Origin: Sympetrum striolatum
Lineage: Eukaryota > Arthropoda > Insecta > Odonata > Libellulidae
Direction of reading: 5' to 3'
Assembly: GCA_947579665.1 (NCBI GenBank)
Contig: OX388348.1
Location: 13,454,001-13,518,000 of the forward strand
Length of the DNA: 64,000 nt
Shown here: positions 34,991-46,969 of the stretch, one piece after another
How positions within the stretch are numbered: position 1 is the first letter of the stretch
Layout of the letters: each line of letters opens with the position of its first letter
Program-made: the position numbers and the translations under genes
The notes under the pieces: generated by a model
The model's database searches: none
The model's input: the letters and a program-made list of their open reading frames with translations, nothing else
Told to the model about the DNA's origin: nothing

Positions 34991-35850
34991 GTTAGATTTT
35001 GAGTTGATTAATGTACTAGACTTTATAAAACATTTTCGGAATCACTCTTATTAGCTTTATCATCTAAATATCATACTGACTTTACTGTTTACTATTAATA
35101 TTTATTACATTGGAGGGCTTTAAGCGACAAAACTACACTTTTTCGAACCTCATAAAATTCCATGCATGACCCAGTCCAATATGCTGGTTACACAATGTGA
35201 AGTAATCTACAGTTACCTTGTCATCAATTCTTTACGCTTTCTTGCCCGATCTTCCTTGCTTTATCATTTAGAGCATTTACTAGACTTTGTAAGGCCTTTT
35301 CTGGATCGTACTCAATTGCTTTTTAATCTGAATGTCACACTGACTTTCCTGCTTACTCATTTACTTTTATTACACTAGCTGAAGTGCCCGTTTATTTTCA
35401 ACGGAGAGATAAGATGTATAAGTAAATGATTTTGTATTAGTTGTACGGAAGAGAATCTAAAATAAATATTAATTTTAGCCCAATTCAATAGGGCAGACTA
35501 TCAGAAATTCCCAGTCATGTGTGAATCCCTATATCTTATCAATGTTTTTGTAATTTTTGGTCAAAATCTATAATCGATGTTGTAAAAATATTTATAGAAC
35601 ATCTTTCTAATGAAACTTTTCAAGTGCTAGTAAGAAAATTATGATTAATTAGTTTATCAAATCGGTTATATAAAGAGACAGTGCAAACGATTAACATGCG
35701 GCTCTTATGAGTATTAACAGTAGTTACGTTAAATGGTTAATTATGTTTCAAACCTCTTAAAAATCTCATGCATGAGCTAGTCCGATATGCTGGTTACACA
35801 ACGAGTAGTAATCTTACGGCAGTTTCCTCAAACTCTTTCTTCGTGCTTTC
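34991..35850 (+). repeat. Local direct repeats (two overlapping families)
   Basis: TACTAGACTTTGTA/ATA...TCACACTGACTTTCCTG-TTAC type sequence occurs at about 35012-35100 and 35277-35365. ATGCATGA-C-AGTCC-ATATGC followed by TGGTTACACAA occurs at about 35160-35200 and 35768-35803. The pattern suggests a segment was duplicated and then rearranged. No coding content. Confidence 0.55.
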
Positions 35851-37174
35851 AGTACTCATTCCGCCTCCAAAACTAACCTTTTCATTAAACCCGTGTAGAG
35901 CTTCTCACTTTCCGACCATTGTGTCTAAGAACGGCGATAAGTACAGAGTAAGGTCGCGGAAGTTGGGCCGGAGAAAGGAAGGGCTGCTGAGGATACAAGC
36001 GGTTCGTCGGGGAGACGCTGTTTTCTTCCTTTGGGCAACATCGGTCTGAGACCGTGTTGCAGAAACCGTTGCTAGGGAGTGCTGGGGCGGAGCGAGGAAA
36101 TGTACTCCTCGGTACAGTTAAAAACTTCCGTGACTTCCATTTTCTCCCGCGATCGGATCGAGGGTTAACACTAATGACGGATCAAAAATAGTATCGACCT
36201 GGACTTTGAGGCCTTCCCTAACAATGATCTTCGGTTTTAATTGAACATTTTATACATTGTCATAAAGAACAATTCTTCGCCTTTAAAATTATGTGCATTG
36301 TTAGTCGACATCATTGTCCTACTTAATATGAGTCGGTGTGAACTCAATCTAAAAACACGGTAAATTCGCGGACATACTCGGCTCGGTCATGTTTATACAA
36401 TTGCGGATCAACGACCATGCCTCACAGAAAAACTAAACCTTCAGCATAAATGCGGTATACAGTCCTGAAGCTTGTTTTGTGGTTTGTAGTTCCGATCTTG
36501 ATTAATTTACATTTGATAAGTATCTTAATTAAAATTCGATGTCGTTTTTAAAACTATATTCCATGCAGTTGTAATTTTCGCAATACGCTCTTCAATCAAT
36601 TCACACAAAATAAGCGAGAGCAATATTCTTAAATGCATGTAGAGAGAAGATACGGGGGGGGGGGGGTCCTGTTATGATGACGTCACACTGTTTAATAACT
36701 GAGTAATTTTACCACGTCGCTTCTCAATGCCTACTTTTTTGCTTCCTTGAATTTCCGAGGAATTTAATTGTTTATTTTAGGTATAACTATATACTTATAG
36801 CAACATTAAATTACATCTTTTCCTTCAATCGATAGTTTATAAACAAATTTCTGGATACAGCGAAAAATCAATCATTTCCCCTTTATACTGCTTCGAGTAA
36901 TAATTACGCTCTACTCAAGTTCCTTTGATTCATTATTCATATGGTTATTTGTGTAATGAATTATTCAAATATAAATATCTGCAGGAAAATATTTAAAAAA
37001 TCGGACAAAAAGGTAAATCTTTGGCTTTATAAGACAAAGTAGTCTAATGACCACCAGCCGTCCTTCTTGGTACAACAAGATGTAAAAATTACCGGAAAAT
37101 TAGTGTCAGCAAAATTTTAATTCGTTCGTATTATATTTAGAATTATATCACACACACACACACATGATATCACA
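35851..37174. other. No gene seen; G13 run and (CA)n tract
   Basis: 35880-36110 is more G/C-rich and carries a 93-residue frame without motif. 36654-36666 is a run of 13 G. 37149-37163 is a (CA)n tract adjoining the repeat that follows. Confidence 0.45.
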
Positions 37175-37505
37175 GGGTGTTCCTGCCACCGTACTCTTAT
37201 GAATAGAATATTTTCGTTTGTCATTTGATGCAGGATAGAGAAAAATGTATCTTTCATTTTCTTTTGTCCCAGTCTTGATCATGGCTGGGATGAAATGAAA
37301 GCTACCGAGGTATGAGTGAATAATTGCACTAATCAAGGTCTCTTGCGTGGACATGATCCGTTTATACCATTCTGGCTCAGTGATGAAAACCATGGCAAAC
37401 TATCTCACTCTCCTCATCCTGTCTGGTGACCCTCATTCCTCTCTGTAGCTCTTAGTAGCTTACGTCAGAGGGGGTAAAGTACCGACTGGGCTTCGGACTG
37501 AATAC
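37175..37505 (-). repeat. Dispersed repeat family R, copy 3
   Basis: On the minus strand this aligns with 24107-24560 over most of its length and lacks the 106-bp retroposon found there. It is the best preserved uninterrupted copy in the window. Confidence 0.7.
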
Positions 37506-39840
37506 TTTTTAGACAATCACACTAATTGTAAGTCAAAGAGTTTCAAAAATTTTAAAATTATTCAACTTAAAAATTTTGAAGTAAAACGCCGAAGAGTGGT
37601 CAGAAGACCATCGCCGTCCTTGCGTTAAAAGCGCGTGCTATCATCCGCAGAAAATAACAGAACGGGAACCCGTGTCCCTCTGCCAGCGAATTACGCAATT
37701 CTGAAACGGAGGCATTCCTGCAACGGAAAAGTTCTCCAATTAAAGCAAGTTGTCCGTCCCAAGTTTGTTAACCTTGGAGTAGAATTCGACTGCGTGTAGG
37801 TGTATTTTTCCGGCTGTTTTGCGAAACAAGGGGAGCCGCGGATAAAATTTTAACTTTGACTTGCACCGTCAAGAACTGCTCTGCTCCCCCAAGCCTTGGT
37901 TCATTAGCGATTCGACTAACTCGTTAATACGCACCTATTTCCGGTTATTGACTCGGAGGCTCGATTACTGTGCTAAGTGGAAGTTTTGACTTTGCCCTTA
38001 AGTATCGCTCCTCTAAATTGGTTCATATAAATTCATTGGTTCGAATGAAGTTCGCGAATTTATATTTTTAGGTGTCGCATCGAATGTAAGTTGCGCTAAT
38101 GAAAGTAGGACTAAGTACCTTGTGTATGAGGCTACAGGTCCCAGGGCTCAGATATCAAAGGAGTAATTTACCATGTTAGTTGAACAAGTACAAAAATGAA
38201 ATACAAATACTGCAATAATATTGGGGATATCAGAAATTAAGAATTAACTCATGAGAAATTTAAGATATCTACTAGAAATAAGTATAACTGGTTTATCTAA
38301 TTATTAATAAATGTGTCGTTCACGCGTTGCAGCAATTGCAGTTTAATAATAAAAATATCAGTAACCTGCAACACTGTAGACTTGTATTATGGAAAATCAT
38401 CAAAATTGATTCCAATTGTAATCTACGTTTTAACCCTAAGTAGCTATACTACAATTTATAGTTACACCAAGGAAGAATACTTTTTGGTCGGACTTCAGTC
38501 AAGTCTATTCTTCCTTGGGATATTCCTGAGTGCACGCCATCTCATGCAAAAACTCCATTTTACTGTAGTTACCTATACTTTCACTGATATTTAAAATAAT
38601 AGTTAATTATCAGATTGAGTGAACTTCTGGTCTTATTAAATCATGATAAATTATAGTACACTCTATGCCGCTAAATAGAGCCACGCTTAATCTTCAGATC
38701 AATAAATAAGCAGATTTAACTAGACATTATAATACAAGGTCCTAATCTGGTCCTTGCTAATACTTATGTTAATCATTATTTTAAATACCAATGAATGTTT
38801 AGCTATGGATTATAATACGATTTGTTAATGTTAGGCATAATTTTAAATGCCAGTGAAGGATTAACCACCGTTTTTAATACTTTTTTTGGAGTTAAAGTTT
38901 AGAGTTAAATTTAATTTCAATTATTCTGCTTTATACTAACGAGACAGTCATAATACGGTAGTAAAGAGACAATTACAATTAGAGCAGTGCGTTCATGGTT
39001 CGTAGTTAAAGTTGTCGCTCTAACATAAGCCGTATTAGTCAATCAATGTATCTGCGTGCAAAATATAGGCAAAATGGCTTTCGTAAATCGCCTAGGTGAC
39101 GTGAGAAAATCCACAAGTCATCAAAAAGAGGAAATCTAGTATAAATGAATTTAACGGATATTTATTGTAAGAGTATTTTAAGGAATGATCTAAAAAGCAT
39201 ACGGAAAAGTAATGCGACGACTGTTTTGCAGGCCTAAAAAACTTTAATGGTAACAAAGTAATGGTTTAAGTTTAGATATAAAAATAGAAGTGGGACACAT
39301 TCTTTTTAGATTAAAAGCTTTGCAGAAGGAAACGTACTTTTTTACACCGTCTGGAAAACCTGGTTTATTCAGGGAGACCTGACCCCTTCTTGCTATAAAT
39401 ATCAATTTCCCAATCACGCCTCTCTGCTCGACCGTTGTTTCTCGGAAGTAGCACATTCTTAAAAATTCTGTTTGATATCCTGCAACGTCACCTTGCTCCG
39501 GCGCTTTTCACTTTAAGGCGGAAGGAGCTTTGCTTGCGACTACAACCTCCTGGGAGTAGCCACGGGAGACATCTGGTAACACTTCCAACGTCTGAGGGAA
39601 CGTCTACGTACAGAGAGAAGCATCAGCAAAGGACCCAAGGTGAAGTAAACATGGAGATTTCTCAGAAGCAGTGCTCTATTTCCAAGGTAGCTGAGAATTA
39701 CTTCATTTGAATAAGGTACCCCAATGCCTCATACTCAACGAAGCATGCACAGCCTGCAATATTACATGTAATGCTTTTTCACATGCATAATAAATTTCTA
39801 ATAAACCTATTAATTGTTGTTGAAATTGCTCTTATTAGTA
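37506..39840. other. No gene seen; one 13-bp hairpin
   Basis: CCAAGGAAGAATA at 38467-38479 pairs perfectly with 38506-38518 around a 26-base loop. A patch at 39470-39700 is G/C-richer but without a supportable frame. The remainder is A/T-rich. Confidence 0.45.
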
Positions 39841-39849
39841 TTATAGAAA

Positions 39850-40340
39850 TAGAAAAAATGTTTATTATTCTTGGACTTCTTCGTATATACAACATATACA
39901 TAACATACAAAAAAGAAGTACAAATATATGATAGTTTTTAATAATAACGAATATATTGAATTTTTATAATAAAAATAATTGACTTTCATACAACATCATA
40001 GCCTGAATGGCATATTATTCCCTTTCCAATACAAAAATATAGAGAAAAAAATTATTTTTAAAAGCAGACAATGAATTGAAGTATTTAATATCATTAGGAA
40101 TGCTATTCCATAGCTTTGCCCCAGCAATACAAAACGATTTTTGGTATGTAGTGGTTCTGTGTTGTGGGATGGTTAAGTAGTCGAGAGCCATTCTGGTCGT
40201 TACATTAGACTTTTTATCCCTAATTGGAAAAAGTTGCATCAGGTATTCTGGTTGTTAATTTTTAAAAAGACTGAACAGATATGATCCAAGCATATATTTT
40301 TTTCTAGTTTTTCCTTTGGCCATGCACGATTGGCATAAGT
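39850..40340 (-). pseudogene. LINE reverse transcriptase C-terminus and 3' untranslated tail
   Basis: On the minus strand, 40239-40015 encodes LTIPQHRTTTYQKSFCIAGAKLWNSIPNDIKYFNSLSAFKNNFF. The pattern of a basic-aromatic NSF-type stretch, A.LWNSIP..I and S...FK..F is the standard end of many non-LTR reverse transcriptases of the Jockey/CR1/L2 kind. Upstream to about 40340 the coding frame continues with breaks. Downstream to about 39850 is an A/T-rich 3' tail with AATAAA-like sequence. The polymerase core is missing, so this is a dead 5'-truncated copy. Confidence 0.8.
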
Positions 40341-40366
40341 AAGGGGTAATATGATCATCCTTTTTT

Positions 40367-40500
40367 ACTTTCTCCATATACGAAGTATAGAGAAAGTATT
40401 GTTTTCATGAAAAAATTCGACTTCGAGATTTCAACGGAAATACACGTTTTGGGGTCCCTAGAACACGTTTTGACCATTTTCGGAATGATGTCTGTGTGTA

Positions 40501-40538
<38 letters not shown>

Positions 40539-40945
40539 AGTGGGCGCTCTAACGTGAAAACTATTAGTCGTATCAATACCAAACTTAATATATAGTACCG
40601 GTACTGTATTGTGTGCTGTCAGGTTTGATTAGTTTTTGGAGTATATCGGTTAACCGGAAGTCGAGATTCATTCAACAAAGCTCATTTCCGGTTTTCAAAA
40701 TATCTCGCTAAATATGATATATATGTGTATTGTATTGCTTATAAAAGTTTTAGATAATGTAATTTACTATAACTTTTGTATTTAACATATTTTTGTATCA
40801 CCGGTTGATTAGGAGTTATTCGTGAAATACCGATAAACCGGAAGTAGCTGATTATGTACTTTGTGGGCGCTCTAACATGAAAACCATTCATTGTATCAAC
40901 ACCAAATTTCATATATAGTATTTTGGGTAGCGTCGTTAGAGTTGA
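40367..40945 (+). repeat. Dispersed repeat with (TG)n tract and about 320-bp internal repeats, copy 2
   Basis: Close copy of 11838-12650 in the same orientation. It starts with a hairpin ACTTTCTC...GAGAAAGT (about 40369-40400) that is damaged in copy 1. The TG tract is at about 40495-40538. Repeat units start near 40546 and 40866. It ends at GTTAGAGTTGATT, where a SINE-bearing segment begins. Confidence 0.75.
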
Positions 40946-40959
40946 TTCAATTCAATAAT

Positions 40960-41180
40960 GCCCAAAAATTAAGAGGGCAAGCAGATGTGCTGTTTTTAAG
41001 ACTCCCCGATAGTCATGTGGATAGCGCGTTCGCCTTTGGTGAAAGCGGTCCCGGGTTCGATTCCAGGTGGGAGCCAATATGCAAAAGTACGTTTTCTTCT
41101 TAAGTAGGATAAAAAAAATATTGAAAAAGTTAATTAGAAGCCGCCCAAGAATTAAGAGGGCAAACAGATGTGCTGTTTTT
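40960..41180 (+). mobile_element. tRNA-derived SINE-like segment between 30-bp direct repeats
   Basis: A tRNA-like head at about 41009-41081 holds an A-box-like TAGTCATGTGG and the B-box GGTTCGATTCC (41053-41063), then CCAATATGC. It closely matches the SINE at 25945-26076. ATTAAGAGGGCAA-CAGATGTGCTGTTTTT occurs before (about 40969-40998) and after it (about 41151-41180), 182 bases apart with one change. That is too long for a usual target duplication, so a SINE dimer or insertion into a duplicated tail is possible. Confidence 0.7.
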
Positions 41181-41184
41181 TTCA

Positions 41185-42754
41185 CATTCGTAGATCAGCG
41201 AAATTTATTCTGCTTGGATACACAGAAAATAATTGAACCTTAATAAATTACCAACGTTACATCTACTCTCAACTAGGCCTTTTAAAACTAGAATCGCAGG
41301 ATTTACATGGGTGGTCTGAAAAGTTTCCGACATTTCAACTTTTCTTGACATGTTTTCTGAAAATTTCTGATAATTTTCATATTTCACCGTAGAAAGGGGT
41401 GACTTCGTCCACGCGTGCACTGCTCCACAAATTGTAAATTTGTAGTACAATAAATTATGTAGTACTAAAATTTCACGAAGTAGCTATTATTTCCTGTCCT
41501 TTAGAATTTAGATTGTCTTGACATATCGCCAGCAAATCCGTCTTGCTCCTTGCAACATTGACAGTACAATTGTCATTGGGAACTAAATTGAAAATCGTGC
41601 ATTCTCGAGACAAGTCTACGAAACCTCAGTCAGTTAACTTCTCTCAGTAACACTCAGCAAGATGGGAAACATTTGAAGACAATTGGAGGCCAAACAGTGC
41701 TTCTTTGTGAAAAAGAGATTAAATTAGTGGAAGTGCTGTTAATTTTAATTTTTTTATGAGGATTCGTGGTATCTAAATTTTAGTACAAAATATTTGAACA
41801 GTAAAAAGTAAATGTTCAGTGCTTTGACAAAAATTCCAGAAATTGTTTGGGTTCGGAGATTCATTAGTAGAAACAAAACACTGACTCTAAAGCTTGAAAA
41901 ACAATTAAAAGGGTTCGAGTGACAGTGAGTAGAAGTTTCCTACAAGAATTTTGCATTCTTTTTGTTTTTGTAGGAAAAAACTTAAAAATGTAAAAAAATT
42001 ATTTTTCTTTTGAAAATTTATAAATAAAGTGGAAAAACGTTATAATGAGTCAATAACTTCTTATCCTAGTACCTATTAAACAAAGATTAAATACAATAAT
42101 AATTTAAAGATTTTAAAATATATAAATGGTCGTAATATTAGTCATATAGTTAATTTTATAGGCGATATTTAGGAAACATATTTAGTGGCCGAAGTCACCC
42201 CATCGGTTGGGGTGCCTAAGGCCGCTATTCTTTATTTTTTAAACAAATTCCGTTGCTGAAGAAAAATATTTAGAGTTGCATGAATAAGAATCACCTTCAT
42301 GTAATTTAAATTTCCAGAGCATAGAGAACGTAACTGAATACAGAAATATTTAAGAAAATCTAAAAAACGGTCAAAGTAACCCCATTCTACGGTACGGTTC
42401 ATCACATTTCAGTGATTTACGAAGAATATTTTTACGGCGACAAAGTTACCTGTGTTTTGCATATAAGTTAAGCACCTATTCTTCGGATTTGCTAATTTGT
42501 CCGTCTTATTTAAATGTTTTGTATTCAATTCAAAAGTACCTATTGATGGATAAAACAATTACTCTTAATTCCATCTTTGGTAAATATTACTCTTTATTAC
42601 ATATGTATCATAATCGTGCTTTTTCACCGTTTACTCCATATAAGATTATGGTTTCAAAGGGCGAACTTCAGTGCTGCCATCTCGCGGCTGCGGGCATTGA
42701 GGGAGCAATAGAATTTCAGCAGTTTCCAGTCCTATACTTTATAAGTTCGTGCTC
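41185..42754. mobile_element. Second copy of the long-inverted-repeat element, internally deleted
   Basis: 41185-41380 matches 9224-9410. From 41386 to 42754 it matches 10222-11577, including the nested 1-kb element and the right inverted repeat up to GTTCGTGCTC. The part equivalent to 9411-10221, with the transposase-like frame, is missing, as is the outer left inverted repeat. It is a deletion derivative sharing the same nested insertions. Confidence 0.8.
41387..42392. mobile_element. Second copy of the TA-flanked 1-kb non-autonomous element
   Basis: Ends 41387-41410 and 42369-42392 correspond to those at 10223-10246 and 11197-11220. TA follows the right end (42393-42394); at the left the TA is lost through the neighbouring deletion. 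There is no coding frame. Confidence 0.7.
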
Positions 42755-42856
42755 ATCACCAACGGTTATTTTAGGTATAACATTAACTTCGAAATTTCTA
42801 AGTAGTTTTGAATTACCAAGTATTATTGACTTTGTCTTGTTATGAATAACATTTAG

Positions 42857-43000
42857 CGATCATTGGTGGAAAATTATTATAAAGAGGAGCCTTTATAATC
42901 AAAACCTGTACATATTCCAACAGGTATTACAAAGGTATTGTGGAATTCGTACAAGTTTTGTTAGTAAAGGCTCCTTTCTCTTATTATTGCTAAAGATCGA
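42857..43000. repeat. Long imperfect hairpin, about 144 bp
   Basis: 42884-42918 and 42942-42976 are complementary over 35 positions with about six mismatches (GGAGCCTTTA block, AAAAC-TGTAC block). Pairing extends outward to CGATC at both ends. The loop is 23 bases. The shape resembles either a microRNA-like precursor or a miniature element. No target duplication was found. Confidence 0.55.
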
Positions 43001-45439
43001 TTATTTTACATGCGGCATCTCTGCTTCGATTCAACACAACTAGAAAATACTACCAAAACAGATTAGGGAACTTCTTTGTTGCCAATTTGTAGACAATTCA
43101 CATTGCTAGCATAATTAAAAATAATAATTCTACGAAATCAAGATAAGAATAGAAAGAAGAGAAATTGAATGAAAGTACTTATTTTCGCTGTTGAATATCC
43201 TCTGGGATTCGGAATGCTTGAATATGGACAAAATAAAACAATCTTTTGTACCACATTACGGTTATAAACAAACCGTCCCCTTGACGACAAAAGCATTTTA
43301 GTGAATATTATATTCCGATCATACTAACCGTAATTGATTTATATTTAAGTAAAAGTTACTGATTGCGCTAGACGTATCATAGAATTACAGGTTACTAATT
43401 ATGGAATATGTTATTAGAATAATAATAGGCTTACCTTTCTCGAGTCCATAAATACATTTCATATACCTACATTCATTAAAAAATGCAGGATGGATATAAA
43501 ATAAAATTTTGATGAAAGATAGAAGTGATTTTGCAAAATATATCACCTTTTTTATTAATTCTAATTTAGTCGGCGTCCTTTTTGTTGTTCGCGAAGAAGT
43601 TTTATAACGGAATAGATCGTGCGAAAAGTTCCGCGTTTAGGTTCGTTTTTAGGTGTAAAAGATTCATTCTGGGAGGTTAAAATTATATCAAAAGTGTTCT
43701 GTCCGTATTCATTATTGCGATCGTAAAGTCAGTTGTTTTCTAGGATCGGTTTAGGAATTTAAAATTGCATAATAATTCCAAGCTGGTTGGCAAGTTTAGT
43801 GTTATGGTCTGCGCCATGACACTTGCAAAATTCTATTCACGAAGTTTCGCCTTCCAAGGACTCAAGCGGTGGTACGTATGCTATCTACTTCTTATTTTTT
43901 GGTGATTTATCGGTAAATATTCATGCGTGTATTGTATTTTAAGTATTGTGTTGCAAATTTTAAAATATGAAATATCAATTTCGGAGGGTATCTTTACGTA
44001 ATATACATACGACGTATTTTTGAATAATTACACTTAACGCTGAATGAGTTCTGCTTCTGAAATGATATTTAAAATCTCGTTCGAAAAGAAATGAAAAGGG
44101 TAACTCACGCAAAATTTGAAAGTTGTTCGCCCTTGAAAGTGAGTACAGTCGTCCCTACGCAAAACAATTTAAATTCAGTAGATGCATATTTTGCTCGTCA
44201 TTTTACTAAAATTAAGTAAACTTGCGGTTTATCATGGCGATCTATCAAACTCCTTTAGGCCGTATGCTTGCGTATAAATTATGCTTCTGTTTACGTCGAA
44301 ATTTCTAAACAATCTTTTTTTCGAAGTATTAGCAGTGATCGCGTCAATACGAAAATGTCTCACTTTTCGCGCGATTGCTAATTAAATGCGTAGGCAATTG
44401 TCGACTACCGCTTATGAATCGTTACTTTTCTGATTTCACACGATGAGCCACATTAAATTTTATTGTTCACTGACTTAATAATAAAGCGTATATTCTCTAA
44501 AGCGTAACATTTAAGTTATCACCACACTAAAAAAGGTTATTAAACTCATAACTTACTTGCTTTGTTGATTCCTCGGGAGCAGGCGTTTTAGGATTTCGTC
44601 TTCAGGTAAGATTATCCTCAGATCACGGTCATTTTCTGTCGCACCAATTACTTTCCTGTTCACTCACTTATATCCAATGCCAGAAATCACTCTCACTTTG
44701 CCTTCAAATTTAAAATCTCACATGCACTTTGCAACCTAAACTCTAATAATCCAACTCTATCTAAAGTGGTAAATGAATGTGAAATTCGATTTACAGCACT
44801 TGGGGAATATTTGCACAGTAATAGAAGTCGTTTCGTTCTAACGCATTCACAAGACAGGGAGCACAGTCGAATCGTGATGAAGTCCGCAGCCTAACTAGCT
44901 CTTGGATGAATTCGTTCTAGAAAGAACTTTTCACCTGATGCTATTCTTTCTTACTCTTTTTGTGGAAGTCCGAGCTGTTAGCTTTCAACGAAAGGGGTTG
45001 CTGCGACGCGACGGAAACCGATACGGAAGTCGAAGGCAGCGTCCAATGGTTCCGGTGCACCTCCGAATCGAAAGAAGCTTCATTTGATTTAGAGTAGATT
45101 TTGATTTTAGGAAGTCTATTGAGCAATTGAGAGAACTTCGGAATGGCATTTGCAACGCGAACATATCCCAGTCTAGTGTTTTCAAATAGATAAGCCCAAT
45201 TATGATGTCAGTAGTATTTCCTTAAATTCTCTTCCCTTTCCTCCGATTCCCAAATCCCTCATTCCAAGCGCGTTTGTGGGTTGGAATATATCAGTAGCTA
45301 CATGAAATACTTGCTTTTTATATTCATAGAGGAAAATACTTGTCTCATCCAAGTTCTCTGCATTTTTAGACGTTCATTTTATTTTAACGTTGCATTTATC
45401 ATTTCATTGTCGTTGACTCCATATCCGTATCGGCCACAC
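43001..45439. other. No recognisable feature
   Basis: About 2.4 kb of A/T-rich DNA. A patch at 44900-45080 is more G/C-rich with mirror frames on both strands but no motif. Confidence 0.45.
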
Positions 45440-45672
45440 TTAGGCCTAAGACGCACTGTCGACTGGTCGCCGGCGACTCGGTCGACGGCGACTGTGACTT
45501 TGTACAGTTTAAATAGGTGTGTACGCACTTGGTCGTCGGTCGCCCGAACGACTCGCCGCGCAGTGGGGACTCGCAAACGACTGGCTGGTCGCCGCGACCG
45601 ATAGAAGCACGGTTGTATATGGGAGCGTACGCACGGCGACGGCTTTTGAGGCGACCAGACGTCGTGCACAAA

Positions 45673-45741
45673 ATGGCGCAGGCTTTTGATACCGATAAAT
45701 TTATTTTAGAAATAGAATCTGCCAGTTATTTTCGGTTTTAG
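45673..45741 (+). pseudogene. N-terminal remnant of a MADF/Myb-like Harbinger protein
   Basis: ATG at 45673 opens a 22-residue frame, MAQAFDTDKFILEIESASYF..., closed by TAG at 45739-45741. FDTDKFILEIES is the expected first helix of a MADF domain, the DNA-binding partner encoded by PIF/Harbinger elements. Everything after the first helix is missing. Its position beside the left inverted end, pointing inward, matches complete elements of the family. Confidence 0.65.
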
Positions 45742-45850
45742 AAGGCGCAATAAATCATCAAACGAACGCACAGACATTCTTGTATAATTAAAAAATTTAC
45801 GTGGGTACTTTCTTATGTCTTCATAAAATATGTTAAATATTCCTTTTATT

Positions 45851-45949
45851 CTACGTTCTTGCAGCAAAGGATGTTCCCAACACTCTTTCGCTTTTTTTTC
45901 TTTTTTCCTTAATTAGCAACGCTACTAATATTGCAGCTTCGACGTCCAT
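45851..45949 (-). pseudogene. N-terminal remnant of a probable Harbinger nuclease
   Basis: ATG at 45947-45949 opens a 32-residue frame, MDVEAAILVALLIKEKRKKS..., closed at 45851-45853. A short acidic start, a hydrophobic LLI stretch and a basic KRKK run resemble the beginning of HARBI1-like nucleases, which continue into the DDE domain. None of the catalytic domain is left. Divergent orientation to the MADF remnant is the main support; the short length limits certainty. Confidence 0.5.
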
Positions 45950-46077
45950 TCTGCACGTATGTACAAGAAATACTACCTTTCCAGTCGCTGGCATAGTCGC
46001 TGGCTTGAGTTGCCTATGTTTTGGTCGCCAAGAAACTGAGTTGCCGGCGACCAGTCGATAGTGCGTCTTAGGCCTTA

Positions 46078-46969
46078 AAGTTCTGCACTTCAAATTCCTA
46101 ATAGAGATTCTGTCCTCGTAATGCGGTCGGAGATTTTACACTTAAACTAGAAACGTTCTTCTAAGTTTTGGTATTATATTATTAATGACTTACCGCCGTA
46201 TACTCATTGAAGGATTTTATCATTGGCTCCACAATTTATCCTTTGTCACCTTAGCATAGCATGCAGTCTGATTATTTATTAACACACTGGCCATTTTATC
46301 GCTTTTGTGTCTTTGGTTTAATCATATTTTTTTCATAATATGTATCATTGTCACTTGTGTCTTACTTAGAGCTTCCTATGCCGAACACCTGTGCCGTGTT
46401 GCTGTTTAGTTTTCCGCGGTGTTGATTGCATAGAGTCTCGATGCCGTTTCAGGTTTCATCGCCGTCTCCCTTCGTCATGATGAAGACGGTTACACCAACC
46501 ATCCTGCGGGAGTCTTTAGGCCAGCTGGTAAAACCGTTGTTGTCACGAAGAAGAAGCATTATGTTGAAATCCGAAACAATATCGAGATTTCACTTCACAC
46601 AAAAATTAAGTCCCGATGTAATTTTCAGGGTGTTCATATTGTTAGCCATACTTGAGGCCGTCAGCAAGACAGATATTTTGAATCTAATTATTTTTGTTGA
46701 TAGCGGATAATTTTCATTTTACAGCCCTCAATATTCCATTGCTATTCGTGATATCTAATCACTGATATCCTAACGTCGAGTGTGTTAATTTTTCGATAAT
46801 TGGTGGCTACTTTTTTGACAAGTCCTTTCCTTTATCTCATTTGATGTAAATGCAGCTTAATGGGTATGGAATGCTTCCCAGTTGTCTCGAATTTTTTCTT
46901 TATTTTCTGCGCGTTAGATATCGGAAACCTGAGGAGGGCCGTCATGGTCAAAACTGGTCGTGTAAAATA
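46078..46969. other. No recognisable feature
   Basis: A 94-residue frame at 46426-46710 has no motif. No repeat pairing found. Confidence 0.4.

Larger units (their letters stand above)
45443..46074. mobile_element. 632-bp PIF/Harbinger derivative with TTA duplication
   Basis: Ends read GGCCTAAGACGCACTGTCGA at the left and the same with one change at the right, inverted; about 38 bp match with a few mismatches. TTA lies at 45440-45442 and 46075-46077, the 3-bp duplication typical of PIF/Harbinger. Inside are the starts of two divergent genes, a MADF-type protein (plus) and a possible nuclease (minus), the classic two-gene layout of this superfamily. Both genes are cut off early, so the element depends on proteins made elsewhere. 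The G/C-rich ends repeat GGTCGCCG-type motifs. Confidence 0.85.
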
